Source of the DNA: WQXF01 sp031552825 | GTDB taxonomy: Bacteria; Bacillota; Clostridia; Christensenellales; Aristaeellaceae | Assembly: GCA_031552825.1 (NCBI GenBank) | Contig: JAVBMD010000019.1 | Span: 1-64,000 of the forward strand | Length of the DNA: 64,000 nt | Direction: 5' to 3' | Part shown: positions 49,782-58,178 of the stretch, piece by piece | Numbering within the stretch: position 1 is the stretch's first letter | Layout: every line of letters starts with the position of its first letter | Position numbers and translations under genes: made by a program | The notes under the pieces: model-generated | Seen by the model: the letters and a program-made list of their open reading frames with translations, nothing else | Databases searched by the model: none | Told to the model about the DNA's origin: nothing

Positions 49782-50648
49782 TCAAAAGCTTGCCTCCTCA
49801 TCATGCGTCTCCCGGCTGCGATGCAGAATTTTCCGGTATTCACTGGGCGTGATCCCTTCGTGCTTTTTGAATACCTTGGTAAAATAGTTAAAATCCGGGA
49901 TGCCGATGGTGTCGGCGATGAACTGAATCGATTGATTGGTGGTGAGCAGCAGTTCCTTCGCGGCCTCCATGCGGCGTTCGTTAATCATTTCCACAATGGT
50001 CTTGCCTTGGCGAATCTTACAGAGCTGGTACAGGCGCGTTTTGCCGATAGAAAGCGCAAGACAGATGTTTTCCACGCTGATCTTTCCATCGTAGTGGGTG
50101 TCAAGATAGCTTAATAGGCGCTGCATATCGTCCTGATCGTTGGAGGCGACGATGCCGGAGAGGCGCACTTCGCTTACGCAGGCGTGGACGATTTCGGTGC
50201 AGGCGTTAATCTGTTGCTGCGAGATTCGCTTAAGGCGCAGGAAGGGCTGATAGAGCTGCTCGACGTTTGGGTACCAAGAACAGGCCTTGGAAACGCGCTT
50301 CCATTGCTCCTCGCGGGAGGAATCGTCCAGCATTTGGCCGAATAAAATAGTGGCCATAATTTCACCCTGCTCTGTTACGGGCAGCGCGATCTCGATCAGC
50401 CCGGCGTGGCAGTAATATTGTTTCATTTTTTTTGTGGTTTGGATGTCGCTCAGCGCGTTGCGATCGCAGCTTACGCAGCGCTCGTAGCCGCCGGGGGAGG
50501 TGGAGATAGCGCGGCAAAAAGCGGTTTGGAACGAGGCGGTGTATACTTCTCTGGCGCTCTTGTCCATCAGGGCGAATTTTATGTCCATGCACTGATGCAG
50601 TGCGTTTAGGAGCCTGCCCAGTCGCTGGTACTCTTGAGGGTTCAACAT
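49782..50648 (-). CDS. AraC family regulator with PocR sensory domain
   Basis: 288 residues. Residues 15-165 form a PocR ligand-binding domain with the cysteines FC.., YERCVSCDRNA and YYCHAGLIEIALPV. Residues 185-280 hold two AraC helix-turn-helix units (ISVENICLALSIGKTRLYQLCKIRQGKTIVEMINERRMEAAKELLL and IPDFNYFTKVFKKHEGITPSEYRK). PocR domains sense small polyols or sugars. It is divergent from the sugar ABC transporter and shares its control region, so it is the probable activator of the locus. Confidence 0.92.
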   Translation of the reverse strand: MLNPQEYQRLGRLLNALHQCMDIKFALMDKSAREVYTASFQTAFCRAISTSPGGYERCVSCDRNALSDIQTTKKMKQYYCHAGLIEIALPVTEQGEIMATILFGQMLDDSSREEQWKRVSKACSWYPNVEQLYQPFLRLKRISQQQINACTEIVHACVSEVRLSGIVASNDQDDMQRLLSYLDTHYDGKISVENICLALSIGKTRLYQLCKIRQGKTIVEMINERRMEAAKELLLTTNQSIQFIADTIGIPDFNYFTKVFKKHEGITPSEYRKILHRSRETHDEEASF

Positions 50649-50705
50649 TCAGCTCTCCTCCGTGCAGATTGGCCTTGATGCTGTTTCGAGACAGAAGGTT
50701 TTTTG

Positions 50706-50793
50706 ATTATAGCACAAACAGATTGCGAACGGAAGATTTTACGATTTTTACATTAAATTTTCCGTTGCAATTCGCACAAAGAATGTTTATGAT
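50706..50793. promoter_or_regulatory. Divergent control region of the AraC gene and sugar ABC operon
   Basis: Forward promoter TTGCAA (50765-50770), 17 bp, TATGAT (50788-50793). Reverse extended -10 TGCTATAAT with TATAAT at 50711-50706. Between them an inverted repeat AACGGAAGATTT (50728-50739) / AAATTTTCCGTT (50755-50766), 11 of 12 matched; its right arm touches the forward -35, the usual position of an AraC activator site. Confidence 0.7.
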
Positions 50794-50847
50794 CTTTATA
50801 TATCATGGCGGTTGAGACTGCCGAGAGAAAAAAGGAGGAACTATTTC

Positions 50848-52086
50848 ATGAAGAAGGGTTTGGCTCTATTCTTGATGGTGGCGATGGCGCTGTCCATGCT
50901 CGCTATCCCGGCCAGCGCCGAGGGCAAGAACATCGTGTACTGGTCCATGTGGAACGCCACCGAGCCGCAGGGCATCGTCATCCAGAAGGCTGTGGATGCG
51001 TATGTTGCCGCGACCGGCAATACCGTTGATCTGCAGTTTAAGGGTCGCAACGGCATCCGCGAAGGCCTTGAGCCCGCGCTGGAAGCCAACACTGTGATCG
51101 ACATGTTCGACGAGGACATCGATCGCGTCAACAAGACTTGGGGCAAGTACCTGTACAACCTTGAGGAGCTTGCCAAGGCCGCTGATTACGAAGCCACCGC
51201 CAACGCGGGCCTGATCGGCGCTTGCCGCGCGGTGGGCAATGGCCAGCTGATGTCCATCCCCTATCAGCCCAACGTGTTCAACTTCTTCTACAACCAAGAG
51301 ATCTTCGATGCCGCTGGCGTGACCGCCGTGCCCACCACTTGGGCCGAGTTCCTCGATGTCTGCCAGAAGGTGAAGGACGCGGGCTTCATCCCCGTGACCT
51401 GTGACGATGCGTACATCGATTGCATGCTCGGCTACCACATGGCTCGCAACTTGGGCTATGAGGGCGTGAGCAAGGTCGTCAAGGAAGGCCTCTGGGCTGA
51501 AGAACCCGCCGTGCTCAAGACCGCGCAGGCCTACGAAGAGCTGGCGGCCAAGGGCTTCTTCTCCCCGACCATCGCTTCCTCCGTGTGGCCGGCCAACCAG
51601 AACGGCGAATTGGCGCTGGGCGAAGCCGCTATGTACCTCAACGGTTCCTGGCTGCCCAACGAAGTCAAGGACATGACCGGCCCCGACTTCAAGTGGGGAT
51701 GCTTCGCGTATCCCGCCGTCGAGGGTGGCAAGGATGGCGTGGAAGCCGCTAACTACGGCGCGCAGGTGCTGGCCATCAACGCCAAGAGCGAAGTCGCTCC
51801 CGAAGCCTTCGAAATCATCAAGTACATCACCAAGGGCGAGTTTGACGCGATGCTGTCCGCCGAGTCCGTGGGCATCCCCGCCGATAGCGCCAACACCGAA
51901 TGGCCCGCGATGCTGGCCAACGTCAAGCCGGTTATGGAAGGCCTGAGCACCCGTTATCCTTGGGCGGCGGGCATTCAGGACAACCCGGACATGACCCCCA
52001 TCATCGTCGAGAACTTCAAGAAGCTCTGTGGCGGCACCATCACCGCGCAGCAGTTTGTCGACGCGCTCGAGGCCGCTGGCAAGTAA
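50848..52086 (+). CDS. ABC transporter sugar-binding lipoprotein-type protein (family 1)
   Basis: 412 residues from the ATG at 50848 (AAAGGAGG upstream). The signal MKKGLALFLMVAMALSMLAIPASA ends in an Ala-X-Ala site rather than a lipobox; no cysteine follows, so it is secreted or wall-retained instead of lipid-anchored, which is unusual for a Gram-positive binding protein. The body matches family 1 sugar-binding proteins: NIVYWSMWNATEPQGI, LMSIPYQPNVFNFFYNQEIFDAAGV, AAMYLNGSWLPNEV and AMLSAESVGIPA. Captures an oligosaccharide or amino sugar for the two permeases that follow. A matching ATPase (MsmX-type) is not in the window. Confidence 0.9.
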   Translation: MKKGLALFLMVAMALSMLAIPASAEGKNIVYWSMWNATEPQGIVIQKAVDAYVAATGNTVDLQFKGRNGIREGLEPALEANTVIDMFDEDIDRVNKTWGKYLYNLEELAKAADYEATANAGLIGACRAVGNGQLMSIPYQPNVFNFFYNQEIFDAAGVTAVPTTWAEFLDVCQKVKDAGFIPVTCDDAYIDCMLGYHMARNLGYEGVSKVVKEGLWAEEPAVLKTAQAYEELAAKGFFSPTIASSVWPANQNGELALGEAAMYLNGSWLPNEVKDMTGPDFKWGCFAYPAVEGGKDGVEAANYGAQVLAINAKSEVAPEAFEIIKYITKGEFDAMLSAESVGIPADSANTEWPAMLANVKPVMEGLSTRYPWAAGIQDNPDMTPIIVENFKKLCGGTITAQQFVDALEAAGK

Positions 52087-52106
52087 TTCCCTCCCGCTTC
52101 TTTGCG

Positions 52107-52142
52107 CAACATACGCCCCGTGCTTGCATGGGGCGTATGTTG
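52107..52142 (+). promoter_or_regulatory. Strong intercistronic hairpin after the binding-protein gene
   Basis: 16-bp arms CAACATACGCCCCGTG / CATGGGGCGTATGTTG with a 4-nt loop and no T-run. Such stem-loops protect or partly terminate mRNA so that binding protein is made in excess over the permeases. Confidence 0.7.
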
Positions 52143-52201
52143 TAAAGAGGGGAGTTGGTCAATACTGTCAAGCTTCCCATTATTGACAGGAGGCGATCGT
52201 C

Positions 52202-53107
52202 ATGAAAAAAAGCAAGGGAATGATCGTAGCATTCATTGCCCCGGCCTTGATTTTGTTTCTTGCGATTTTTATCTATCCGATCATTCGCACCTTTATCATG
52301 AGTTTTTTCCGGGTCGAGAGCGTCACAGCGCCTGTTTCCCAGTGGACGATGGTCGGCCTGGACAACTATACCAAGCTCTACAATACCGAGCTTTTCCGCA
52401 CCTCAATGTGGAACCTGCTGCGGATTTGGGCGATCGGCGGTTTGTTCGTCATGACGCTGGCGCTGCTCTTCGCGGTGATCCTCAACAGCGGCATCCGCTT
52501 CAAGCGCTTTTTCCGCGCCGCGATCTACATGCCCAACATCATCAGCGCCGTTGCGCTGGCTACCATGTGGCTGCAATACGTGTATAACCAGCGGTTCGGC
52601 TTGCTCACCACCTTCTTTAAGGCCATCAATCTGCCCAAGATTGCCGCCACCCCTTGGACCGACGCCGATCATATGTTCTGGGCGCTGCTGTTCGCTTACT
52701 GCTTTGGCATGGTCGGCTACCATATGCTGATCTTCTCCAGCGGAATTGAAAAGATCCCCGTGGAATATTACGAGGCTTCTACCATTGACGGCGCCAACAA
52801 GCCCCGCCAGTTTGTGCATATCACTTGGCCGCTCCTCAAGGGCGTGCTCAAAACCAATATAACCATGTGGTCGATCACCTCGGTCGGTTTCTTCGTTTGG
52901 TCGCAGCTTTTTTCTACCGTTACCGCCAGCAATCAAACCATCACGCCCATGGTGTACATGTACCTGCAAACCTTTGGCGCGGGCAATGTGATAACCGAGC
53001 GCAATGCCGGATTGGGAGCCGCCGTCGGCGTGATTATGGCGATCTGCGTGGTCGTTACCTTCCTGATTACCAACCTAATCATCAAAAAAGACGACTTAGA
53101 GTTTTAA
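52202..53107 (+). CDS. Sugar ABC transporter permease (MalF-type)
   Basis: 301 residues, six membrane helices; AGGAGG site. The EAA loop that contacts the ATPase reads PVEYYEASTIDGANKPRQFVHITWPLL near residue 190. N-terminus MKKSKGMIVAFIAPALILFLAIFIYPIIRTFIMSF is typical of MalF/UgpA-type permeases. Second gene of the importer operon, separated from the binding-protein gene by the hairpin. Confidence 0.93.
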   Translation: MKKSKGMIVAFIAPALILFLAIFIYPIIRTFIMSFFRVESVTAPVSQWTMVGLDNYTKLYNTELFRTSMWNLLRIWAIGGLFVMTLALLFAVILNSGIRFKRFFRAAIYMPNIISAVALATMWLQYVYNQRFGLLTTFFKAINLPKIAATPWTDADHMFWALLFAYCFGMVGYHMLIFSSGIEKIPVEYYEASTIDGANKPRQFVHITWPLLKGVLKTNITMWSITSVGFFVWSQLFSTVTASNQTITPMVYMYLQTFGAGNVITERNAGLGAAVGVIMAICVVVTFLITNLIIKKDDLEF

Positions 53108-53121
53108 CGGAGGTGGCAGTC

Positions 53122-54003
53122 ATGAGCAAAGAGAAAAAAGTGCGCGCGCCGCTCAATTGGCGCAATGAGCTGCGCCTTACGCCGGGATATCTGATCCTGA
53201 GCCTGTGGGTGCTCTTTACCTTTGTGCTGATTGGCTGGATTATGGCGGCCAGCTTATCGACAAGCAGAGAAATTTTTAAGGGCACGACCCTTTCCTTCCT
53301 CAGCGGCTTTCACTTTGAGAACTATGTCAAGGCCTGGAGCAACAACAACGTATCGGTGTTTTTCCTAAACTCGCTGCTCTATGCTTCGATCTCTTCGGTG
53401 CTGCTGATTCTGGTTGCGGCGCCAGCGGCCTACGCGATGTCGCGGTTTAAGTTCTTTTTGCGGTATCCGTTGCAAAACGGCTTCGTGGCCGCCATGGGCG
53501 TGCCCGTGGTGATGATTATTCTGCCGCTGTTCAGCATCGTGCATGCCCTGAATTTGATGCAGCAGGATTTCACCGTCCGCTTGCTAATGATTTTTCTGTT
53601 CGTGGGGTACAATGTGCCTTACACGTCGATCTTCCTGCTGTCCTTCTTCAGCAACCTCTCCCACTCGTACGAGGAGGCTGCGGCCATCGACGGTTGTTCC
53701 CCCATACGAACCTTCTGGAAGATCATGCTGCCGCTGGCGCAGCCCGGCATCATCACGGTGACGATCTTCAACTTCATCAATATCTGGAACGAGTACTTCA
53801 TGTCGCTGATCTTCGCCAGCAACGAGCGCGTGCGCCCGGTGGCTGTCGGCATGTATGGCATGATTGAGTCTATGCGCTATACCGGCGACTGGGCGGGCAT
53901 GTTTGCCTCGGTTATCATCGTGTTCCTGCCTACGTTCTTCCTATTCCTGTTCCTCTCGGAGCGGATTATCGCTGGTGTCACCGGCGGAGGTGTGAAGGGC
54001 TAA
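53122..54003 (+). CDS. Sugar ABC transporter permease (MalG-type)
   Basis: 293 residues from the ATG at 53122 (CGGAGGTGG upstream). Six membrane helices; EAA loop SYEEAAAIDGCSPIRTFWKIMLPLAQPG near residue 190, and the MalG-type start LILSLWVLFTFVLIGWIMAASLSTSREI. The C-terminus is FLFLSERIIAGVTGGGVKG, the standard ending of this branch. Its stop TAATG overlaps the start of the DUF5107 gene, so the latter belongs to the same transcript. Confidence 0.94.
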   Translation: MSKEKKVRAPLNWRNELRLTPGYLILSLWVLFTFVLIGWIMAASLSTSREIFKGTTLSFLSGFHFENYVKAWSNNNVSVFFLNSLLYASISSVLLILVAAPAAYAMSRFKFFLRYPLQNGFVAAMGVPVVMIILPLFSIVHALNLMQQDFTVRLLMIFLFVGYNVPYTSIFLLSFFSNLSHSYEEAAAIDGCSPIRTFWKIMLPLAQPGIITVTIFNFINIWNEYFMSLIFASNERVRPVAVGMYGMIESMRYTGDWAGMFASVIIVFLPTFFLFLFLSERIIAGVTGGGVKG

Positions 54004-56006
54004 TGCAAACGCGCGTCTACAAAGCGTCGCTGACGCTTCCTGTCACCAAGCTCCTGCCGGAAAATCCCTTGCCCCGCTTCCGCGATCCCGTCGACCGCCC
54101 CTTGGTGGACGGCGGGCTGTTGCCCGAGGAGAGGGAGGGCTTTGCCAAGGATACCGGCGTGCGCATTCTGCCCTATCGCATGCAGGATTACTATGCCGCC
54201 GCCACCGAAACGCAGACCATACCGACCGCCGTTCTGGAAAACGATCGCTTGCGCGCCACTTTTTTGCCGGGGTACGGCGGACGGCTCTATTCGCTATGGG
54301 ATAAGCAAAACGACCGCGAATGTCTCTACTGCAACAGCGCGATCATAATCCGCAACTTGGCGCTGCGAAACGCTTGGTTTTCCGGCGGCGTCGAATGGAA
54401 CTTCGGACACTTTGGACACACCTTTTTTACCTGCCAGGACGTTTTTTTTGCCGCCTGTACCGACGCGCAGGGCGTACCCTTCCTGCGCATGTACGAATAC
54501 GAGCGCTGCAAGCAGGTTACCTTTCAGGTGGATTTTCATCTGCCGCCGGATGCCGACGCGCTCACCGCGCACCTGCGCATCGAGAATCGGCTGGACGAGG
54601 AAGCGCCGATTTTCCTGTGGACCAACACGGCGGTACCGCAGGAGCCGGGCATGCATGTTTACTCCGGCACCGACGAGGTGGTTTCGCAATACCTTGACCC
54701 GGCGCCGAGCAAGAACTATTTTGCGCATACGCAGTTGCCGCATCTGGGTCTTGCGGGTGTAGACGCCACGGATCCCTCGGCGTTGCCTTACTCCTGCGAG
54801 TATTTTTTTCAGAACCCGCCCACGTTGGCGGCGGCCTTTGAGGCGGCGCGCTATGCCGATGGCCGCCTCTTTGCTGAGCGCTCCACCGCCAACATGCCCT
54901 ACCGCAAGATGTTCTGCTGGGGCAACCACGCTGGCGGGCGGCACTGGCAGCGCTTTCTGGCGGGCGAGGGAAGCGGCGATTATCTGGAAGTGCAGGCCGG
55001 GCTGGCGCGCACCCAGATCCATCCCTCCGCCATCGCGGCGAATAGCGTGCTCAGCATCACGCAGCAGTTCACCATGTCGGACTTGGACGCGCCGCAGGGC
55101 GATTACGCGCAGGCGCGCCGCGCCGTTCAGGCCGCCGTGGAGCGGCTGTTGCCGATCGCGGCGCTGGAGGCTATGCATCAGCGCTGCGAGGCGCTCTCTG
55201 CCAAGCGGGCCGATGCGATCCTGCACGCCGGGTACGGTTGGGGTGCGCTGGAAAAGCGCCGCGAGGAGCGCGCGTTGCCGCCGCATCTCGATTTCCCGGA
55301 AAGCACGCTCACCGAGGAGCAAGCGCCGTGGCTTTCGCTGCTGGCTGGCCGGGAGATGGGGGCATGCGCTTCCTTTATGGTGGCGAAGCCGTGGCTTTCG
55401 CTGCTCGAGCAAGCGGCGCACAAGGACGCGGCCGCGTGGAATCAGTTGGGCATCGCCTGTTTGGAGCAGGGGCGGCAAGCCGAGGCTGAGGCCGCTTGGC
55501 GGCAATCGCTGCGCATGAGCGCGACTCCGCTTGCGCATCGCAATCTGGCCGTCCTAGCTTGGCGGCAGGGCAAGCATGATGAGGCGATTGCGCGCATGCA
55601 AGATGCGCTGCGCATGCTTGCGGACGCGGAGGCGCTCCGCCCCTATGCCGTCGAATTCCTGAACTTGCTCACCGAGGCCAAGCGCTTCGCCGATGCGTTC
55701 GCCTACTATCGTTCGCTGCCGGAGGTGCTACAGGGCGGGGAGCGCATGCGCATCGCCGTGGCCAAAAGCGCCTTTGAGCAAGGCGAGGAAGAATTTCTTA
55801 AGGCCCTGTTCGCCACCCGCTTTACGGCGGTCAAGGAGGGCGAGACGATGCTTTGCGACGTTTGGTTCCAGCGCGAGGCGCGGGATCGCGCGCGGAAGCT
55901 GGGCGTTCCGTATACGGAGGAGCTGCTGCTCGAGGTGCAGAAAACCGTAGCCTTGCCGGAGCACTTGGATTTCCGTATGGCCAGCTTTTTGCAAAGCGAT
56001 GGCTGA
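54003..56006 (+). CDS. DUF5107 / tetratricopeptide protein
   Basis: 667 residues. Residues 60-370 are DUF5107, a beta-sandwich resembling aldose-1-epimerase folds: PGYGGRLYSLWDKQNDRECLY, LALRNAWFSGGVEWNFGHFGHTFFTCQ, TNTAVPQEPGMHV and MFCWGNHAGGRHWQ. Residues 450-600 form tetratricopeptide-like helical hairpins (AAWNQLGIACLEQGRQAEAEAAWRQSL; HRNLAVLAWRQGKHDEAIARMQDAL). Proteins of this layout occur beside sugar ABC transporters in Clostridia and may bind, isomerise or hydrolyse the imported sugar; no activity is established. It is cytosolic and overlaps the permease stop by one base. Confidence 0.85.
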   Translation: MQTRVYKASLTLPVTKLLPENPLPRFRDPVDRPLVDGGLLPEEREGFAKDTGVRILPYRMQDYYAAATETQTIPTAVLENDRLRATFLPGYGGRLYSLWDKQNDRECLYCNSAIIIRNLALRNAWFSGGVEWNFGHFGHTFFTCQDVFFAACTDAQGVPFLRMYEYERCKQVTFQVDFHLPPDADALTAHLRIENRLDEEAPIFLWTNTAVPQEPGMHVYSGTDEVVSQYLDPAPSKNYFAHTQLPHLGLAGVDATDPSALPYSCEYFFQNPPTLAAAFEAARYADGRLFAERSTANMPYRKMFCWGNHAGGRHWQRFLAGEGSGDYLEVQAGLARTQIHPSAIAANSVLSITQQFTMSDLDAPQGDYAQARRAVQAAVERLLPIAALEAMHQRCEALSAKRADAILHAGYGWGALEKRREERALPPHLDFPESTLTEEQAPWLSLLAGREMGACASFMVAKPWLSLLEQAAHKDAAAWNQLGIACLEQGRQAEAEAAWRQSLRMSATPLAHRNLAVLAWRQGKHDEAIARMQDALRMLADAEALRPYAVEFLNLLTEAKRFADAFAYYRSLPEVLQGGERMRIAVAKSAFEQGEEEFLKALFATRFTAVKEGETMLCDVWFQREARDRARKLGVPYTEELLLEVQKTVALPEHLDFRMASFLQSDG

Positions 56007-56063
56007 AACCGTTTTCCCTGCGCAGCACGGGAAACCACAAGAAAAATTCAGGGAGGCAATCGC

Positions 56064-56981
56064 GTGAAAAACCCCATATTGGTGATTATGGCAGCGGGCA
56101 TGGGCAGCCGCTTTGGCGGGCTCAAGCAGATGGCGGCTGTGGACGATATGCACCAAAGCATCATCGACTATTCGATTTACGATGCGGCCAAGGCGGGATT
56201 TGAGAAGGTTGTATTTATCATCAAGCCCGAGATGCGGGAAAGTTTTCACGAGGCGGTGGGCAAGCGCGCCGAATCCAGCATGGAGGTGGCCTACGCTTAC
56301 CAGCGGCCGGAGGTGCTGCCGGAGGGCTTCGCCATCCCCGAGGGGCGCGAGAAGCCTTGGGGCACCGCCCATGCGGTGCTCTGCGCCAAGGAGCAGATCG
56401 ATAGCGGATTCGCGGTGATTAACGCCGATGATTTTTACGGCCGAACCGCCTTTCAAGCCATCTATGATTTCCTCAAAGCGCCGCATGCGGAGAACGAGCA
56501 TGCGATGGTCGGCTACCGCATCGAGAATACGCTGACCGAGAACGGCAGCGTCGCGCGCGGCGTCTGCGAGGTCGATGCGCAGGGGCGGTTGGTCGGCGTG
56601 GTGGAGCGGGTACACATCGAGCCCCGCGAAGGCGGCGCCGCTTACACCGAGGACGGGGGAAAGAGCTTCACCTTCGTGCCCAACGGAACCGTGGTGTCAA
56701 TGAACCTATGGGGGTTTCAGCATAGCATTATGGCCGAGATCGAGGCGCGCTTCGCGGGCTTCCTTGCGGCTAACCTGCCGGAGAACCCGCTCAAGTGCGA
56801 GTACTTCCTGCCGCTGATCCCCAACCAGCTGCTCAAGGAGAAAAAGGCCACCGTGCAGGTGCTGGGCACGGCGGAAAAGTGGTACGGCATCACCTATAAA
56901 GAGGATATGCAGCGCGTACAGGAGGCCATCGGCGCGATGCGCGCTTCCGGCTATTATCCGCAGCGCCTATGGAAGGAATAA
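56064..56981 (+). CDS. Sugar-phosphate nucleotidyltransferase
   Basis: 305 residues, GGGAGG site. Rossmann-like NTP transferase: PILVIMAAGMGSRFGGLKQM is the nucleotide-binding G-X-G-X-R-F...K motif, ALCAKEQIDSGFAVINADDFYG carries the metal-binding Asp-Asp, and the C-terminus has KATVQVLGTAEKWYGITYKED. It should join a sugar 1-phosphate to a nucleotide. The kinase gene starts 2 bp after its stop and makes an anomeric sugar phosphate, so the two enzymes are likely consecutive: sugar to sugar 1-phosphate to NDP-sugar. Which sugar and nucleotide is not known. Confidence 0.85.
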   Translation: MKNPILVIMAAGMGSRFGGLKQMAAVDDMHQSIIDYSIYDAAKAGFEKVVFIIKPEMRESFHEAVGKRAESSMEVAYAYQRPEVLPEGFAIPEGREKPWGTAHAVLCAKEQIDSGFAVINADDFYGRTAFQAIYDFLKAPHAENEHAMVGYRIENTLTENGSVARGVCEVDAQGRLVGVVERVHIEPREGGAAYTEDGGKSFTFVPNGTVVSMNLWGFQHSIMAEIEARFAGFLAANLPENPLKCEYFLPLIPNQLLKEKKATVQVLGTAEKWYGITYKEDMQRVQEAIGAMRASGYYPQRLWKE

Positions 56982-56983
56982 AT

Positions 56984-58063
56984 ATGTTTTCATCAATTTA
57001 TGCGTTTTGCTTGGAGGGGAACCCGATCTCCTGCGAGCGCTATGGTTGCGGCCATATCAATGAAACTTATCTGCTGCGCACCGACCGGCCGCACGATTAC
57101 ATCCTGCAAAAGATCAACAAGCATGTGTTCCGGGACGTACCCGGACTCATGCACAACATCGCCTCGGTGACCCGGCATCTGGCCAAGAAGGACGCCGACC
57201 CGCGCCATGTGCTGACGCTGATCCCCACCCGTGAGGGCGCAGCCTTTCACGCCGATGCGGACGGCGAGTATTGGCGGGTATACGACTTCGTTACCGACAG
57301 CCTGTGCCTGCAGAAGGCCGAGAGCGCGGAGGATTTTTTCCAGAGCGCGGTGGCCTTTGGCACCTTTCAGAACCTGTTGGCGGACTTCCCAGCCGAGACG
57401 CTGAACGAAACCATCCCGCGCTTTCACGATACGCCCAACCGCTACGCCGCGTTGCACCGAGCCATCGACGCCGATGTGAAGGGGCGCCTGAAGGATGTGC
57501 GGGCGGAGGTGGATTTCGCGCTGGCGCAGGAGGCGGGAGCCTCGGCGATGGTGGACATGCTGCGCCGGGGCGAGCTGCCGCTTCGCGTGACCCACAACGA
57601 TACCAAACTCAACAATGTCATGCTGGACAACCAAACCCGCAAGGCGCTGTGCGTAATCGATCTGGACACCGTGATGCCCGGCTTGGCAGCCAACGACTTT
57701 GGCGATTCGATCCGCTTCGGCGCCAGCACCGCGGCGGAGGATGAAAAGGATCTCGCAAAGGTGGAAGTTTCGGTGCCGCTTTACGAGGCGTATGTGAAGG
57801 GCTTCTTGGGCGCGTGCGGCCAGCGGCTGACCGAGCGGGAAGCTGTGACGCTGCCGATGGGCGCAAAGCTGATGACGCTGGAGTGCGGCATTCGCTTCCT
57901 AGCCGACTATCTTTCCGGCGACGTGTATTTTCACATCGATCGTCCGGAGCATAACCTTGACCGCTGCCGCACGCAGTTCAAGCTGGTGGCCGATACGGAA
58001 GCCAAGTGGCAGCAGTTAAACGGGATCATCGCCAAAACCCGCTCGGAATTGGGGCAGGCATAA
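56984..58063 (+). CDS. nahK: N-acetylhexosamine 1-kinase-like anomeric sugar kinase (NahK-like)
   Basis: 359 residues from the ATG at 56984 (GGAAGGA upstream). Aminoglycoside-phosphotransferase fold. It matches bifidobacterial NahK closely along its length: YGCGHINETYLLRT, YILQKINKHVFRDVPGLMHNI, HFDTP-like FHDTPNRY, the catalytic block LRVTHNDTKLNNVMLDN, the metal block VIDLDTVMPG, FGDSIRFGASTAAEDEKDL and LECGIRFLADYLSGDVYF. NahK phosphorylates GlcNAc/GalNAc at C1 with ATP. The neighbouring nucleotidyltransferase and importer support a salvage route; the sugar specificity here is by homology only. Confidence 0.88.
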   Translation: MFSSIYAFCLEGNPISCERYGCGHINETYLLRTDRPHDYILQKINKHVFRDVPGLMHNIASVTRHLAKKDADPRHVLTLIPTREGAAFHADADGEYWRVYDFVTDSLCLQKAESAEDFFQSAVAFGTFQNLLADFPAETLNETIPRFHDTPNRYAALHRAIDADVKGRLKDVRAEVDFALAQEAGASAMVDMLRRGELPLRVTHNDTKLNNVMLDNQTRKALCVIDLDTVMPGLAANDFGDSIRFGASTAAEDEKDLAKVEVSVPLYEAYVKGFLGACGQRLTEREAVTLPMGAKLMTLECGIRFLADYLSGDVYFHIDRPEHNLDRCRTQFKLVADTEAKWQQLNGIIAKTRSELGQA

Positions 58064-58178
58064 GCGTGCACGATGGGTAAGCCCACGGCAATTCAAGGAG
58101 CTTCCTTGCGCTGTGGGCTTATTTTTCGCCGTTCTGCGCATACTACGCCCAACAATACGGCTCAAAGGAGTTCGAAAA

